Shown here piece after piece: positions 8,850-17,439 of a stretch of 64,000 bases of DNA. Position 1 is the first letter of the stretch; each line of letters opens with the position of its first letter. The stretch covers positions 1 through 64,000 of the forward strand of contig JAAYTZ010000113.1 of NCBI GenBank assembly GCA_012517965.1, in the 5' to 3' direction. The position numbers and the translations under genes are program-made. The notes under the pieces are model-generated. The model saw nothing but the letters and a program-made list of their open reading frames with translations. It had not been told where the DNA came from and did not search any database. Source of the stretch: Propionibacterium sp. Lineage in GTDB: Bacteria > Actinomycetota > Actinomycetes > Propionibacteriales > Propionibacteriaceae.

Positions 8850-10055
8850 ATGCCGTCCGCGGTGCTGGACATCCTGCTGCTCGCCCTGTTCCTCGGCCGA
8901 CTGGTGCGAGGACTCCGTGCGGGCTTCATCGTGACCGTGTTCGACGTGGCCGGCCTTCTGGCGGGCCTGTTGACCGCCCTGTGGGTCGGGCCGCGGCTCC
9001 TGGCGCTGGTCCCGCAGTGGGGAGAGCTGCCCCAGCTCCGGGCGATCGCGCTCCTCGGGATCGTCGCGGTGGCGGCCTGGATCGGTGACGCGTCGTTCGG
9101 CGTCCTGGGTCGCCAGCTACGGGCCGCGAACACGCTCGCGGGGCTGCGGGTGCTCGACCGGCTCGCCGGCGGCGTGGCGTCCGTCGTCATCGTCGCGCTG
9201 GCGGTCTGGTTCGTCGGGACGGCGGTCAAGCCCATCGTGCCCCCCGTCGTCGTGCAGGCGATCGACGGGTCGCGCATCCTCACCCGGGTGGACGCCGTGG
9301 TGCCGCCGGAGGTGGGGCGGATCGCCGGCCAGGCGACCCGGGTGCTCGACGAGGCCGGCTTCCCGCGCGTGTTCACCGGCCTCGGGTCCGAGCCGTCGCT
9401 GCCGGCCACCAGCCCGGACGCCGGGGTGGTCGAGGCGGCCGGCGTGCGCCGCGCCGCCTTCTCGGTGGTGAAGGTCACCGCGGTCGCCACCCAGTGCGGC
9501 CGAATGCAGGAGGGAAGCGGCTGGGTCGTCGCCCCCGAGCGCATCGTCACCAACGCGCACGTGGTCGCCGGCGGCGAATCCGTCACCGTGCAGGTGCGCG
9601 GGGTCGGGGTCCGGTCGAGCGCCACGGTGGTGACGTTCGACCCCGCCCTGGACCTCGCCGTGCTGGCCGTCCCGGGGCTGCCTGCCGCGCCCCTGGCCCG
9701 GGCGGGCGCACAGCCGCCCGGGACGACGCTCGTGGCGGCCGGATTCCCGTTGGACGGGCCCTACGAGGCGACCCCGATGACGGTGCGCGGCACCCTGAAC
9801 GCCGAGGGCGACGACATCTACGGCCGCTCGGGGGTCACCCGCGAGATCTACGCCCTGTACGGCGACGTGCAGCCCGGCAACTCCGGAGGCCCGCTGCTCA
9901 CGGTCGAGGGCCGGGTCGCCGGCACCGTGTTCGCCAAGTCGGTGGCCGACCCCACGACCGGGTACGCGCTCACCGACGCCGCCTCCGACGCGGTGCTGGA
10001 CGCGGCGGCGTCCGACAGCACCCCGGCGTCGACGGGGGCCTGCACAGCGGGCTGA
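8850..10055 (+). CDS. marP: MarP-family membrane-anchored serine protease
   Basis: A 401-residue protein with a CvpA-like domain of four membrane segments (about residues 1-130) and a periplasmic trypsin-like protease domain. The catalytic triad is readable: His237 in TNAHVV, Asp268 in DPALDLAV and Ser345 in GNSGGPL. Two cysteines (about 216 and 398) bracket the protease domain and could form a disulfide, as in the mycobacterial enzyme. The M. tuberculosis homologue preserves intrabacterial pH under acid stress through cleavage of cell-wall enzymes. A weak AAAGG precedes the start. It appears to be transcribed alone. Confidence 0.9.
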   Translation: MPSAVLDILLLALFLGRLVRGLRAGFIVTVFDVAGLLAGLLTALWVGPRLLALVPQWGELPQLRAIALLGIVAVAAWIGDASFGVLGRQLRAANTLAGLRVLDRLAGGVASVVIVALAVWFVGTAVKPIVPPVVVQAIDGSRILTRVDAVVPPEVGRIAGQATRVLDEAGFPRVFTGLGSEPSLPATSPDAGVVEAAGVRRAAFSVVKVTAVATQCGRMQEGSGWVVAPERIVTNAHVVAGGESVTVQVRGVGVRSSATVVTFDPALDLAVLAVPGLPAAPLARAGAQPPGTTLVAAGFPLDGPYEATPMTVRGTLNAEGDDIYGRSGVTREIYALYGDVQPGNSGGPLLTVEGRVAGTVFAKSVADPTTGYALTDAASDAVLDAAASDSTPASTGACTAG

Positions 10056-10073
10056 GCGGCGACCGGTGCCCGC

Positions 10074-10079
10074 TATGAT
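10074..10079 (+). promoter_or_regulatory. Predicted -10 box of DUF1846 gene
   Basis: TATGAT lies 31 bases upstream of the DUF1846 start codon, one of the better -10 matches in the window. The -35 region is weak. Confidence 0.5.
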
Positions 10080-10109
10080 CCGCAGGGCGCAACGGAAGGG
10101 CTGGGGTTG

Positions 10110-11600
10110 ATGCGGCGCATCGGGTTTGATCGAGACAAGTACCTGGCGATGCAGTCGGAGCACATCGAGGCCCGGCGCCGGAGCTTCGGCGGCAAGCTCT
10201 ACCTGGAGTTCGGCGGCAAGCTCTTCGACGACATGCACGCCTCGCGGGTCCTGCCCGGCTTCACCCCCGACAACAAGATCGTCATGCTCGAGCGCATGAA
10301 GGACGAGGTCGAGGTCGTCGTCGTGGTGAGCGCCCGTGACCTCGCCGGCAACAAGGTCCGGGCCGATCTGGGCATCTCGTACGACGCGGACGTGCTCCGC
10401 CTGATCGACGCCTTCCGCTCCTACGGCCTCTACGTCGGCAGCGTGGTCATCTCCCACATGACCGAGGACAACCGGCAGGCCCGGACCTTCAAGCGGAAGC
10501 TGGAGAAGCTGGGCCTCAAGGTCTTCCGGCACTTCCCGATCAAGGGCTACCCGCACGACGTGTCGCACATCGTCAGCGAGCACGGCTACGGCAGGAACGA
10601 GTACGTGGAGACCGAGCGCGACCTGATCGTGGTCACCGCCCCCGGCCCGGGCAGCGGGAAGATGGCCACCTGCCTGTCGCAGCTCTACCACGACCATCAG
10701 CGGGGCATCCGGTCCGGGTACGCCAAGTTCGAGACCTTCCCGATCTGGAACCTGCCGCTCGACCACCCCGTCAACGTGGCCTACGAGGCGGCCACCGCCG
10801 ACCTCGACGACGTCAACATGATCGACCCGTTCCACCTGGCCGCGTACGGCCAGCAGGTCGTCAACTACAACCGCGACGTCGAGATCTTCCCCGTCCTCAC
10901 GCTGCTGTTCGAGCAACTGCTCGGCGCCTCGCCCTACAAGTCGCCCACCGACATGGGGGTGAACATGGCCGGGTACTGCATCAGCGACGACGAAGCCTGC
11001 CGCGAGGCGTCCAAGCAGGAGGTGATCCGGCGGTACTTCAAGGCGCTGGTCCACGAACGCAAGGAGGCGCTGGAGCCCACGGCATCCGACCGGATCGCGC
11101 TGCTGATGGGGCAGCTGGGCATCTCCACCGACGACCGCCCCGTCGTGGGTCCGGCCCGAGAGCTCGAGAAGCGCACGAAGGGGCCCGCCGCCGCGCTGGA
11201 GCTGCCGGACGGACGCATCGTCACCGGCAAGACGTCGGCGCTGCTGGGCAGCAGTTCGGCGGTGTTGCTCAACGCCCTCAAGGCGCTGGCCGGCATCCCC
11301 CACGGGCTGAAGCTGTTGGCGCCCGAGACGATCCAGCCGATCCAGACGCTCAAGACCCAGCATCTCGGCAGCCGGAACCCGCGCCTGCACACCGACGAGG
11401 TGCTTATCGCGCTGTCGGTGAGCGCCAACGCGAACCCGGCCGCGCGGGCCGTCCTGGACGAGTTGCAGCACCTGCGCGGCTGCGACGTCCACACGACCGT
11501 GATCCTGGGGTCGGTCGACGAGGGCATCTTCCGCAGCCTCGGAATCAACGTCACGAGCGAGCCCGTGTACCAGAATCGGAACCTCTACCGGAAGCACTGA
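10110..11600 (+). CDS. DUF1846 family protein
   Basis: A 496-residue conserved protein. The start ([18 protein letters not shown]), [24 protein letters not shown] and [18 protein letters not shown] segments are hallmark DUF1846 sequence. Structures of the family show an NTP-transferase-like fold, but the reaction is not established. Length is normal. The track begins one codon upstream at TTG; ATG 10110 is used. The gene is followed 14 bases later by a GH13 glucosidase gene, so the two may be co-transcribed, though no functional link is known. Confidence 0.88.
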   Translation: MRRIGFDRDKYLAMQSEHIEARRRSFGGKLYLEFGGKLFDDMHASRVLPGFTPDNKIVMLERMKDEVEVVVVVSARDLAGNKVRADLGISYDADVLRLIDAFRSYGLYVGSVVISHMTEDNRQARTFKRKLEKLGLKVFRHFPIKGYPHDVSHIVSEHGYGRNEYVETERDLIVVTAPGPGSGKMATCLSQLYHDHQRGIRSGYAKFETFPIWNLPLDHPVNVAYEAATADLDDVNMIDPFHLAAYGQQVVNYNRDVEIFPVLTLLFEQLLGASPYKSPTDMGVNMAGYCISDDEACREASKQEVIRRYFKALVHERKEALEPTASDRIALLMGQLGISTDDRPVVGPARELEKRTKGPAAALELPDGRIVTGKTSALLGSSSAVLLNALKALAGIPHGLKLLAPETIQPIQTLKTQHLGSRNPRLHTDEVLIALSVSANANPAARAVLDELQHLRGCDVHTTVILGSVDEGIFRSLGINVTSEPVYQNRNLYRKH

Positions 11601-11614
11601 CGGAGGGGGCGCCC

Positions 11615-13612
11615 ATGCGGTGGTGGCGCAGCGGGCCCGGACGCCGAGCCAACCCGACCCTCGACGAGGACGCCCGGGTGCGGGACTTCTACGAGCACCC
11701 CGTCGGCCGGGATCTGATCGACAAGCTCCTCGTGGGTCAGGGGCGGTCCAACCGCTGGGTGACCAATCCGGTGGTCGGCCGCCTCCGGCTGCGCACCGTG
11801 GCCCGGCTGGCCCACCGGTTTACGGGCCCGGACTTCGTGTCGACCCTGATCCGGCTGGTCAACGTCGAACCGGACGCCCCCAATCCCGACCCGCCGGAGG
11901 AGGTGCCCGGCGCGGCGCCCGAGCCGGCCTGGTGGAAGCAGTCCGTCTTCTACCAGGTCTACCCGCGCAGCTTCGCCGACTCCGACGGCGACGGCATCGG
12001 CGACCTGGGGGGCATCCTGAGCCGACTCGACCACCTGGCCGGCCTCGGCGTCGACTGCCTGTGGCTGAGCCCCATCTACGATTCGCCCGGCGAGGACGGC
12101 GGCTACGACATCCGCGACTACCGGGCCGTCATGCCCGAGATGGGCACCCTCGAGCAGCTGGACGCCCTGATCGCCGGCTGCCACGCCCGCGGCCTGCGGA
12201 TCATCCTCGACCTCGTCGTCAACCACACCTCCGATCAGCACGAGTGGTTCCAGCGGGCGCTGGCGGACCCCGACGGGCCCTACGGCGACTACTACTTCCT
12301 GCTTCCCGCCGACCCGGAGCACCCGGACCGGCCCCCCAACAACTGGAAGTCGGCGTTCTCGACGTCGGCGTGGCGCTGGTTGCCGGAGATCCAGCGCTGG
12401 CAGCTCCATCTCTTCGCTCCGAGCCAGCCGGACCTCAACTGGGAGAACCCGCGCGTCCGGGAGGAGGTCGTCGACCTGTGTCGGTGGTGGTTCGACCGCG
12501 GCATCGACGGCTTCCGGATGGACGTCATCAACTTCATCTCGAAGACGCCCGGCCTGCCGGACGGGCACGACTTCGTGGGTGAGGTCGTCGACGTCGTCGG
12601 TGTCGAGCACTACTTCTACGGCCCGCGGCTGCACGAGTTCCTGCGGGAGCTGCGCGACAAGGCGTTCGCGGGCTCGGCGGTGCGCGAGCCGAAGGTCATG
12701 GTGGGGGAGACCCCGGGTGTCGGCGTCGAGACCGGACGCCTCCTCACGGCCGCCGACCGCGGCGAGCTGGACCTGATCTTCAACTTCGACCACCTCGAAT
12801 CGGGCGCGCACACCCGCTACGACGATTACCGCTACGACCTGGAGTTCTACAAGCGGTACATGATCGACTACCAGTCGCGGCTGGGGGCCCTGGACTGGCT
12901 GACGCTGTTCTTCGAGAACCACGACAACCCGCGCATGATCAGCAAGGTGAACCCCGACCCCCAGCACCGCACGGCGCTGGGGAAGCTGCTCGGCACGCTG
13001 CTGCTGACCCTCCGCGGCACCCCCTTCCTCTACCAGGGGCAGGAGATCGCGGCGATCAACCAGCCGTTCGAAGGCCTCGACGACCTGCGCGACGTGGAGT
13101 CGCTCAACCGCTTCCGGGCTCAGGTCGAGGCGGGGGCGTCCGAGGAGGAGGCCTGGGCCCAGGTGATGGCCAGTTCCCGCGACCATGCGCGGGTGCCGCT
13201 CCGCTGGGACACCTCCCCGGGCGGCGGGTTCACCACCGGGACCCCCTGGATCGTGGGTCGCGACACGGCCCCCGGGTTCAGCGTCGCCGAACAGGACGCC
13301 GACCCGGCGTCCGTCCTGCACCACTACCGGCGGCTGCTGGCGCTCCGGCGCGCATCGCGGGCCCTGCGCGTCGGGGACATCGAGTTCCTGGACATCGACC
13401 GCGTCGGCTACTTCGGCTGGGTGCGGACGGCCGGCGACGAACGGCTTCTCGTCCAACTCAACCTCACCGAGGCTCCGCTCGACGTGCCCGCTCCCGAGGA
13501 GGGCGCCGTCCTGGAGCTGGGGAGCCACGGCCCGGACGCCAGCGCGACGCTGGCACCCTACGAGGCGCGGATGTACCGGCTCAAGGCCTCCAGCCGCGCG
13601 GGCTGTCGTTGA
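11615..13612 (+). CDS. GH13 alpha-glucosidase with N-terminal extension
   Basis: A 665-residue alpha-amylase-superfamily hydrolase, probably cytoplasmic and acting on oligosaccharide alpha-1,4 or 1,6 linkages. The catalytic domain starts near residue 108 (WWKQSVFYQVYPRSFADSDGDGIGDL). It contains DLVVNHTSDQHEWF, the nucleophile motif DGFRMDVINF, the acid/base segment VMVGET and FFENHDNPR, which resemble oligo-1,6-glucosidases. The first ~105 residues are not part of the standard fold and include a DFYEHPVGRDLIDKLL segment. There is no signal peptide. Its last 32 bases overlap the end of the convergent M24 peptidase gene. Exact substrate (isomaltose, maltose, sucrose, trehalose) is undecided. 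Confidence 0.9.
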   Translation: MRWWRSGPGRRANPTLDEDARVRDFYEHPVGRDLIDKLLVGQGRSNRWVTNPVVGRLRLRTVARLAHRFTGPDFVSTLIRLVNVEPDAPNPDPPEEVPGAAPEPAWWKQSVFYQVYPRSFADSDGDGIGDLGGILSRLDHLAGLGVDCLWLSPIYDSPGEDGGYDIRDYRAVMPEMGTLEQLDALIAGCHARGLRIILDLVVNHTSDQHEWFQRALADPDGPYGDYYFLLPADPEHPDRPPNNWKSAFSTSAWRWLPEIQRWQLHLFAPSQPDLNWENPRVREEVVDLCRWWFDRGIDGFRMDVINFISKTPGLPDGHDFVGEVVDVVGVEHYFYGPRLHEFLRELRDKAFAGSAVREPKVMVGETPGVGVETGRLLTAADRGELDLIFNFDHLESGAHTRYDDYRYDLEFYKRYMIDYQSRLGALDWLTLFFENHDNPRMISKVNPDPQHRTALGKLLGTLLLTLRGTPFLYQGQEIAAINQPFEGLDDLRDVESLNRFRAQVEAGASEEEAWAQVMASSRDHARVPLRWDTSPGGGFTTGTPWIVGRDTAPGFSVAEQDADPASVLHHYRRLLALRRASRALRVGDIEFLDIDRVGYFGWVRTAGDERLLVQLNLTEAPLDVPAPEEGAVLELGSHGPDASATLAPYEARMYRLKASSRAGCR

Positions 13613-14720
13613 GCCGGCGCGGCCGGCCGTCGGCGCCGAGGAGCACGATGTCCTCGACGCGGACGCCGAACCGGCCGGGCAGGTAGATCCCGGGCTCGAC
13701 GCTGAAGCACTGGCCGGGGGCGAGCGGGTCGGTGTTTCCCCGGACCAGGTAGGGGGGCTCGTGCACCTCCAGCCCGATGCCGTGGCCGGTGCGGGTGATG
13801 AAGTGCTCGCCATACCCGGCCTCGACGACGACCGCGCGCGCGGCGGCGTCGACGGACTCGCAGGTCGCGCCGACCACCGCGGCCCCGACTCCAGCCTCCT
13901 GCGCCGCGCACACCACGGCGTGGACGTGGGCGAACTCGGGGTCGTTCGGTTCGCCGAGGCAGTACGTGCGGGTGCTGTCGGAGTTGTAGCCGGACGCCGC
14001 GGGACCGCCGATGTCGACGACCACCGGATCGCCCGCGCGGATCACCCGGTCGGACGCCGAGTGGTGCGGCGCGGCTCCGTTCGGCCCGGACGCCACGATG
14101 ACGAAGTCGGCGCGGGCGTGGCCTTCGGCGACCAGGGCCGCGGCGATGTCGGCGGCCACCTCGGCCTCGGTGCGACCCGGGCGGAGCCAGCGGGTGATCG
14201 CCGCCTGGACCCGGTCGTTGGCGGCGGCGATCGCGGTGAGCGCGGCCGCCTCGTCGGCGTCCTTGCACGCCCGTTGGGGGGCGGTGAGCGCGCCGGCGAG
14301 GCCGATGTCGGCCGGGGCGGCGGCCCGCTGGAGGGCGAGCAGGTGGCGGGCCGGCAGGTGGTCGTCCACGGCCAGCCGGGCGCCGCGGGGGAGGGCCCGG
14401 GCGAGCAGCGCATGGGCGTCCTCGCCGTCGGCCCAGCTGCGCACGGCCAGGCCCAGGGCCGTGATCGTGGCGTCCCAGCCGGGTCGCTCCAGCGCGGGCA
14501 CGAGGAGCAGCGGGTCGCCGTCCGGGCGGACCACGAGCGCCGTGAGCCGCTCGTGTGAGCCCTGATCGTGGCCCAGGTAGTACCGCAGATCGGCGCCCGG
14601 AGCGAGCACGACCGCGTCGACGCCGGCGGCTCGGGCGGCTTCCGCGAGGACGCGCAGGCGTGCGCCGTGGTCGGCGGGGGCCGGGGCCCAGGTGAGCAGC
14701 GGGTCGGTGGGGGCCTTCAC
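13581..14720 (-). CDS. M24 family Xaa-Pro-type aminopeptidase
   Basis: A 379-residue pita-bread-fold metallopeptidase. An N-terminal creatinase-like domain (about residues 1-150) precedes the catalytic domain. Metal ligands are visible: Asp in VVDIGGPAASGYNSDSTR (two Asp), His in RTGHGIGLEVHE, and Glu in FSVEPGIY and RVEDIVLL. It probably removes N-terminal residues before proline in cytoplasmic peptides. The GTG start has no Shine-Dalgarno and a TAGCGT box sits at the leaderless position. It follows the tail-anchored protein gene by 27 bases on the same strand, and its 3' end overlaps the GH13 gene. Confidence 0.9.
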   Translation of the reverse strand: MKAPTDPLLTWAPAPADHGARLRVLAEAARAAGVDAVVLAPGADLRYYLGHDQGSHERLTALVVRPDGDPLLLVPALERPGWDATITALGLAVRSWADGEDAHALLARALPRGARLAVDDHLPARHLLALQRAAAPADIGLAGALTAPQRACKDADEAAALTAIAAANDRVQAAITRWLRPGRTEAEVAADIAAALVAEGHARADFVIVASGPNGAAPHHSASDRVIRAGDPVVVDIGGPAASGYNSDSTRTYCLGEPNDPEFAHVHAVVCAAQEAGVGAAVVGATCESVDAAARAVVVEAGYGEHFITRTGHGIGLEVHEPPYLVRGNTDPLAPGQCFSVEPGIYLPGRFGVRVEDIVLLGADGRPRRLNDSPRGWRP

Positions 14721-14727
14721 GTCCCGG

Positions 14728-14733
14728 ACGCTA
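14728..14733 (-). promoter_or_regulatory. Leaderless -10 box of M24 peptidase gene
   Basis: TAGCGT on the minus strand puts +1 at 14721, one base before the GTG start at 14720; no Shine-Dalgarno is present. Confidence 0.5.
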
Positions 14734-14747
14734 GCAGGGCGGGCGCG

Positions 14748-15941
14748 TCACCCGAGCCAGCCGAGGACCTTGGCGAGCACGAACAACCCCCCGATGACCA
14801 GGGTGACCACGAGACCGATCAGGAAGCCCGCCCAGCCGTCACCCAGTTGGGACCGTTCCGGCGGCAGCGGCGCCGCCCCCGGGGCCGGCACGTCCGCCGG
14901 CCGGTCGACGGGTGGCGCGGTCTGGGGCGGTGCGGCCTGCAGCGGCGCGGGCGCGCCGGCCGTGCGCACCGGTGACCCCGCGGCGGCGTCCGGGCTCGGC
15001 GGCGGAACCGGCGTGGCGACGGGGCGGACCGGGCGGTAGACGGCGTCGACGGCCGGTTTGGTCGCCGGTTCGGGCGGGACTGTGGGGGCCGGGGTGGCCG
15101 GTTCCGGCGGAGCGGGGGGCGGGCTCACCCGCTCGGTGGTGCGGTAGAGGCTGTCGTAGGTGTCCACGGCGGTGGAGGTGCCGTTCAGGCCGAACTCGGC
15201 CGCCGCGGCCGACTCGTCCGCCGCGGCCGACTCGGCCCACTCGGACACCGGAGGCTCGGGGATCGGCTCCACCAGGGCGGGTTCCGGTTCGGCGGCGGCG
15301 GGGATCGTGGGCGCCGGGCCGGCCTCGACCGGAGGCGCCGGTTCGAGGGCCTCACTGTCCGACCGGAGGGCGGCGGCCTTCAGCGCCTCGGTCGGGGCGT
15401 CCGGGTCGACGGCCGTCGGCACGTGCTCGGCCGCGCCCTCCGTCACCGCGGGCGGGAGCGGGGGCGCCTCGACGTAGGCGAGTCGGCTGCGCGGCTCCTC
15501 GACCAGCACGCGGTGCAGCATGCGGGGCAGAGCGGTCGCCGCCACCGGTGGGACGAGGAACGTCATCGTCGGGCCGTCGGGCGAGCGCAGGTCGAACCGC
15601 CCCCACACCTCGCCCCGGATCGTCACGGGGGACTGGCTGACCGTGGTGTCGGGGCCCAGGGCGGCGATCTTCGCGTGGTACGGCCGCGCCGGGTCGGTGC
15701 GCCAGACCAGCGCGCACCGGGACCGCTGGATCAGCAGGGTGCCGTAATCCAGCTTGCGGCCCGGGACGCCGACGGGCAGGACGTAGCGCACCGGTTCGTC
15801 GTCGAGCACCACGGCCGCGAAGCGGGACGCCCCGCCGCGCAGAACGAAGCGGCTCAGGTCGTGGAAGCGCTGCTCGCCCGGCACCAGATCCAGGACCGCG
15901 ACCGCACCCTCACTGATGCGCGCCGCCAGATCGTCGGCCAT
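14748..15941 (-). CDS. Tail-anchored proline-rich protein, unknown function
   Basis: A 397-residue protein I do not recognise. Residues 1-135 look like a folded cytoplasmic domain (LDLVPGEQRFHDLSRFVLRG, RGEVWGRFDLRSPDG). A long Pro/Ala/Glu-rich low-complexity stretch follows (about 150-350), then a single C-terminal membrane helix (GFLIGLVVTLVIGGLFVLAKVLGWL). No signal peptide is present, so the topology is cytoplasmic domain with a C-terminal anchor. A GAGGAGG site precedes the ATG. It is upstream of the M24 peptidase gene on the same strand, although that gene also has its own promoter-like box. Confidence 0.7.
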   Translation of the reverse strand: MADDLAARISEGAVAVLDLVPGEQRFHDLSRFVLRGGASRFAAVVLDDEPVRYVLPVGVPGRKLDYGTLLIQRSRCALVWRTDPARPYHAKIAALGPDTTVSQSPVTIRGEVWGRFDLRSPDGPTMTFLVPPVAATALPRMLHRVLVEEPRSRLAYVEAPPLPPAVTEGAAEHVPTAVDPDAPTEALKAAALRSDSEALEPAPPVEAGPAPTIPAAAEPEPALVEPIPEPPVSEWAESAAADESAAAAEFGLNGTSTAVDTYDSLYRTTERVSPPPAPPEPATPAPTVPPEPATKPAVDAVYRPVRPVATPVPPPSPDAAAGSPVRTAGAPAPLQAAPPQTAPPVDRPADVPAPGAAPLPPERSQLGDGWAGFLIGLVVTLVIGGLFVLAKVLGWLG

Positions 15942-16021
15942 TCGTTCCCCTCCTCGGCGCCCGCAGCCGTCCGACCCGGGCGGGCCGCGTCCGGCGGAAC
16001 GCTACCCCCGAGCCTAAGCCA

Positions 16022-16053
16022 GGCGGCCCGTCCCCCTTGGGAGACGGGCCGCC
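16022..16053 (-). terminator. Terminator hairpin after tpx
   Basis: GGCGGCCCGTC (16022-16032) pairs perfectly with GACGGGCCGCC (16043-16053) over a ten-base loop, about 55 bases past the tpx stop and before the next minus-strand gene. Confidence 0.6.
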
Positions 16054-16108
16054 GTGGGCCGGAAAAGCGCGGATCGGGTCGGACGCCGTCGGCTCCCGTC
16101 GGAGGAAC

Positions 16109-16606
16109 TCAGCCGAGCGCCTTCACTGCGGCGTCGTAGTCGGGCTCCTGGGTGATCTCGGGGACGAGCTCGGTGTGGACGACGGTGCCGTCGGCGTCCA
16201 CGACGACGACCGAGCGGGCGTTCAGGCCGGCCAGGGGGCCGTCGAGCATCCTGGTGCCGTAGGTCTCGGGGAAGTCGGAGCGGAAGGTCGAGCCCGTCAC
16301 CACGTTCTCGATGCCCTCGGCGCCGCAGAAGCGGCCCAGGGCGAACGGCAGGTCGGCCGAGATGCACAGCACGGTGGTGTTGTCCAGGCCGGCGGCCAGT
16401 TCGTTGAACCGGCGCACGGACGCCGCGCACACGCCGGTGTCGATGCTCGGGAAGATGTTGAGGACGACGCGGCGCCCGGCGTAGTCGGCGAGCTTCACAT
16501 CGGCGAGGTTGCTGCCGGTCACGGTGAACTCGGGGGCGGAGCTGCCGACGGTGGGCAGGTCGCCGCTGGTGTGGACGGGGTCACCCTTGAACTTGGTTTC
16601 AGCCAT
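16109..16606 (-). CDS. tpx: Thiol peroxidase (atypical 2-Cys peroxiredoxin)
   Basis: A 165-residue Tpx that reduces hydroperoxides with thioredoxin. Peroxidatic Cys60 is in [11 protein letters not shown] and resolving Cys94 in LGRFCGAEG, the standard Tpx spacing. Length is normal. No Shine-Dalgarno is seen and TACAAA lies at the leaderless -10 position, so leaderless initiation is plausible but the box is weak. It is divergent from a DUF2892 gene, and a CsoR/CstR-type inverted repeat lies between them, hinting at shared control by copper or persulfide; that is inference. Confidence 0.95.
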   Translation of the reverse strand: MAETKFKGDPVHTSGDLPTVGSSAPEFTVTGSNLADVKLADYAGRRVVLNIFPSIDTGVCAASVRRFNELAAGLDNTTVLCISADLPFALGRFCGAEGIENVVTGSTFRSDFPETYGTRMLDGPLAGLNARSVVVVDADGTVVHTELVPEITQEPDYDAAVKALG

Positions 16607-16699
16607 GCATGGTTTGTAGCACCCCTGGGGGCGCAGCGGGAGTCTCGGTCCGGCACGTCCGGGCCCGCGGGGGGGCGGAACGGCACCGCTGGTGCGGCT

Positions 16700-16715
16700 A
16701 TACCCCCCAGGGTAT
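16700..16715. promoter_or_regulatory. CsoR/CstR-type operator overlapping a -10 box
   Basis: ATACCC-CCCA-GGGTAT is a perfect inverted repeat with a four-base spacer, the shape of operators bound by CsoR-family repressors (Cu(I)-sensing CsoR, persulfide-sensing CstR). It overlaps TATGCT (16713-16718), a good -10 box for the DUF2892 gene. The CsoR-family regulator itself is not in this window. Confidence 0.6.
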
Positions 16716-16790
16716 GCTGGCCGTGGCTCTCGGCGCTCGACCGCCCGGCCCGTCCGACGGGCCGGCGACGCCGGGGAAAGGGGTGCTGTG

Positions 16791-16982
16791 ATGAAACCGA
16801 ACGAGTCGAACGTCGACCGGGCGATCCGCGTGGTGGTCGGGCTGGTCCTGGCCTACGTGGCCTTCACGACGACGGGGCTGGTGTCGATCCTGTTGTGGGT
16901 CGTCGCCGCCGTGCTGCTGCTCACCGGGATCGTCGGGTTCTGCCCGCTGTACCGGCTGCTGAACTTCTCGACGCGACGGTGA
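16791..16982 (+). CDS. DUF2892 small inner-membrane protein
   Basis: A 63-residue protein with two hydrophobic helices and the GFCPLYRLL ending typical of DUF2892/YgaP-type membrane domains. In several bacteria this domain is fused or adjacent to a rhodanese and participates in sulfur transfer or sulfide stress; here no rhodanese is fused. The ATG follows GGGGAAAGGGG. A CsoR/CstR-type operator sits about 75 bases upstream. It overlaps the next gene by four bases, so the pair is an operon. Confidence 0.85.
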   Translation: MKPNESNVDRAIRVVVGLVLAYVAFTTTGLVSILLWVVAAVLLLTGIVGFCPLYRLLNFSTRR

Positions 16983-17413
16983 CCGGGGCGCCACGGGCCG
17001 CCGAGGTCCTGGCCGGCCTGCTGGACGAGGCCGCCCGGTCGCTGCAGCGGCTGGCCGGGGGTGCGGCCGTCTGCACGTTCACGCGCGCGGGACAGCCCGT
17101 GCCCGGCATCAAGTACGCGGAGGGTCGCTGGGCCGCGCTGCGGGAGACGCAGCGCAGGGCGACCGTCTCCGCGCCGCCGGGGGGCACGGCCGGGGTGGAC
17201 GACCCGGTGCTCGCCACCGCCGCCGAGGTGCGCGCCACCTGGGCGAAGAACCTGCAGCGCGCCCACGAACGGAAGGCCGGCCCCGACTGGATCGCCTACC
17301 ACACCGGCGGCCTCGACGCGCTCGCCGACCTGGCGCTCCACGCGGCTCCCGGGGGCCGTCTCGGGGGGCAAGACGCCCGTCCGGCCTGGGGAACGGCTGT
17401 CAAGCTCGGCTGA
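16979..17413 (+). CDS. Small conserved-looking protein coupled to DUF2892 gene
   Basis: A 144-residue protein that I do not recognise. GTG 16979 overlaps the DUF2892 stop (GTGA) and gives a continuous frame to 17413. The protein is helical and soluble, with one cysteine (AAVCTFTRAG) and a central VPGIKYAEGRWAALRE segment. Codon use is normal for the window. Translational coupling to a DUF2892 protein behind a CsoR/CstR-type operator suggests the same stress regulon, but no function can be read from the sequence. Confidence 0.65.
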   Translation: MTGAPRAAEVLAGLLDEAARSLQRLAGGAAVCTFTRAGQPVPGIKYAEGRWAALRETQRRATVSAPPGGTAGVDDPVLATAAEVRATWAKNLQRAHERKAGPDWIAYHTGGLDALADLALHAAPGGRLGGQDARPAWGTAVKLG

Positions 17414-17439
17414 TCCACCGTCGAGTCCGTGAGGTTCGC

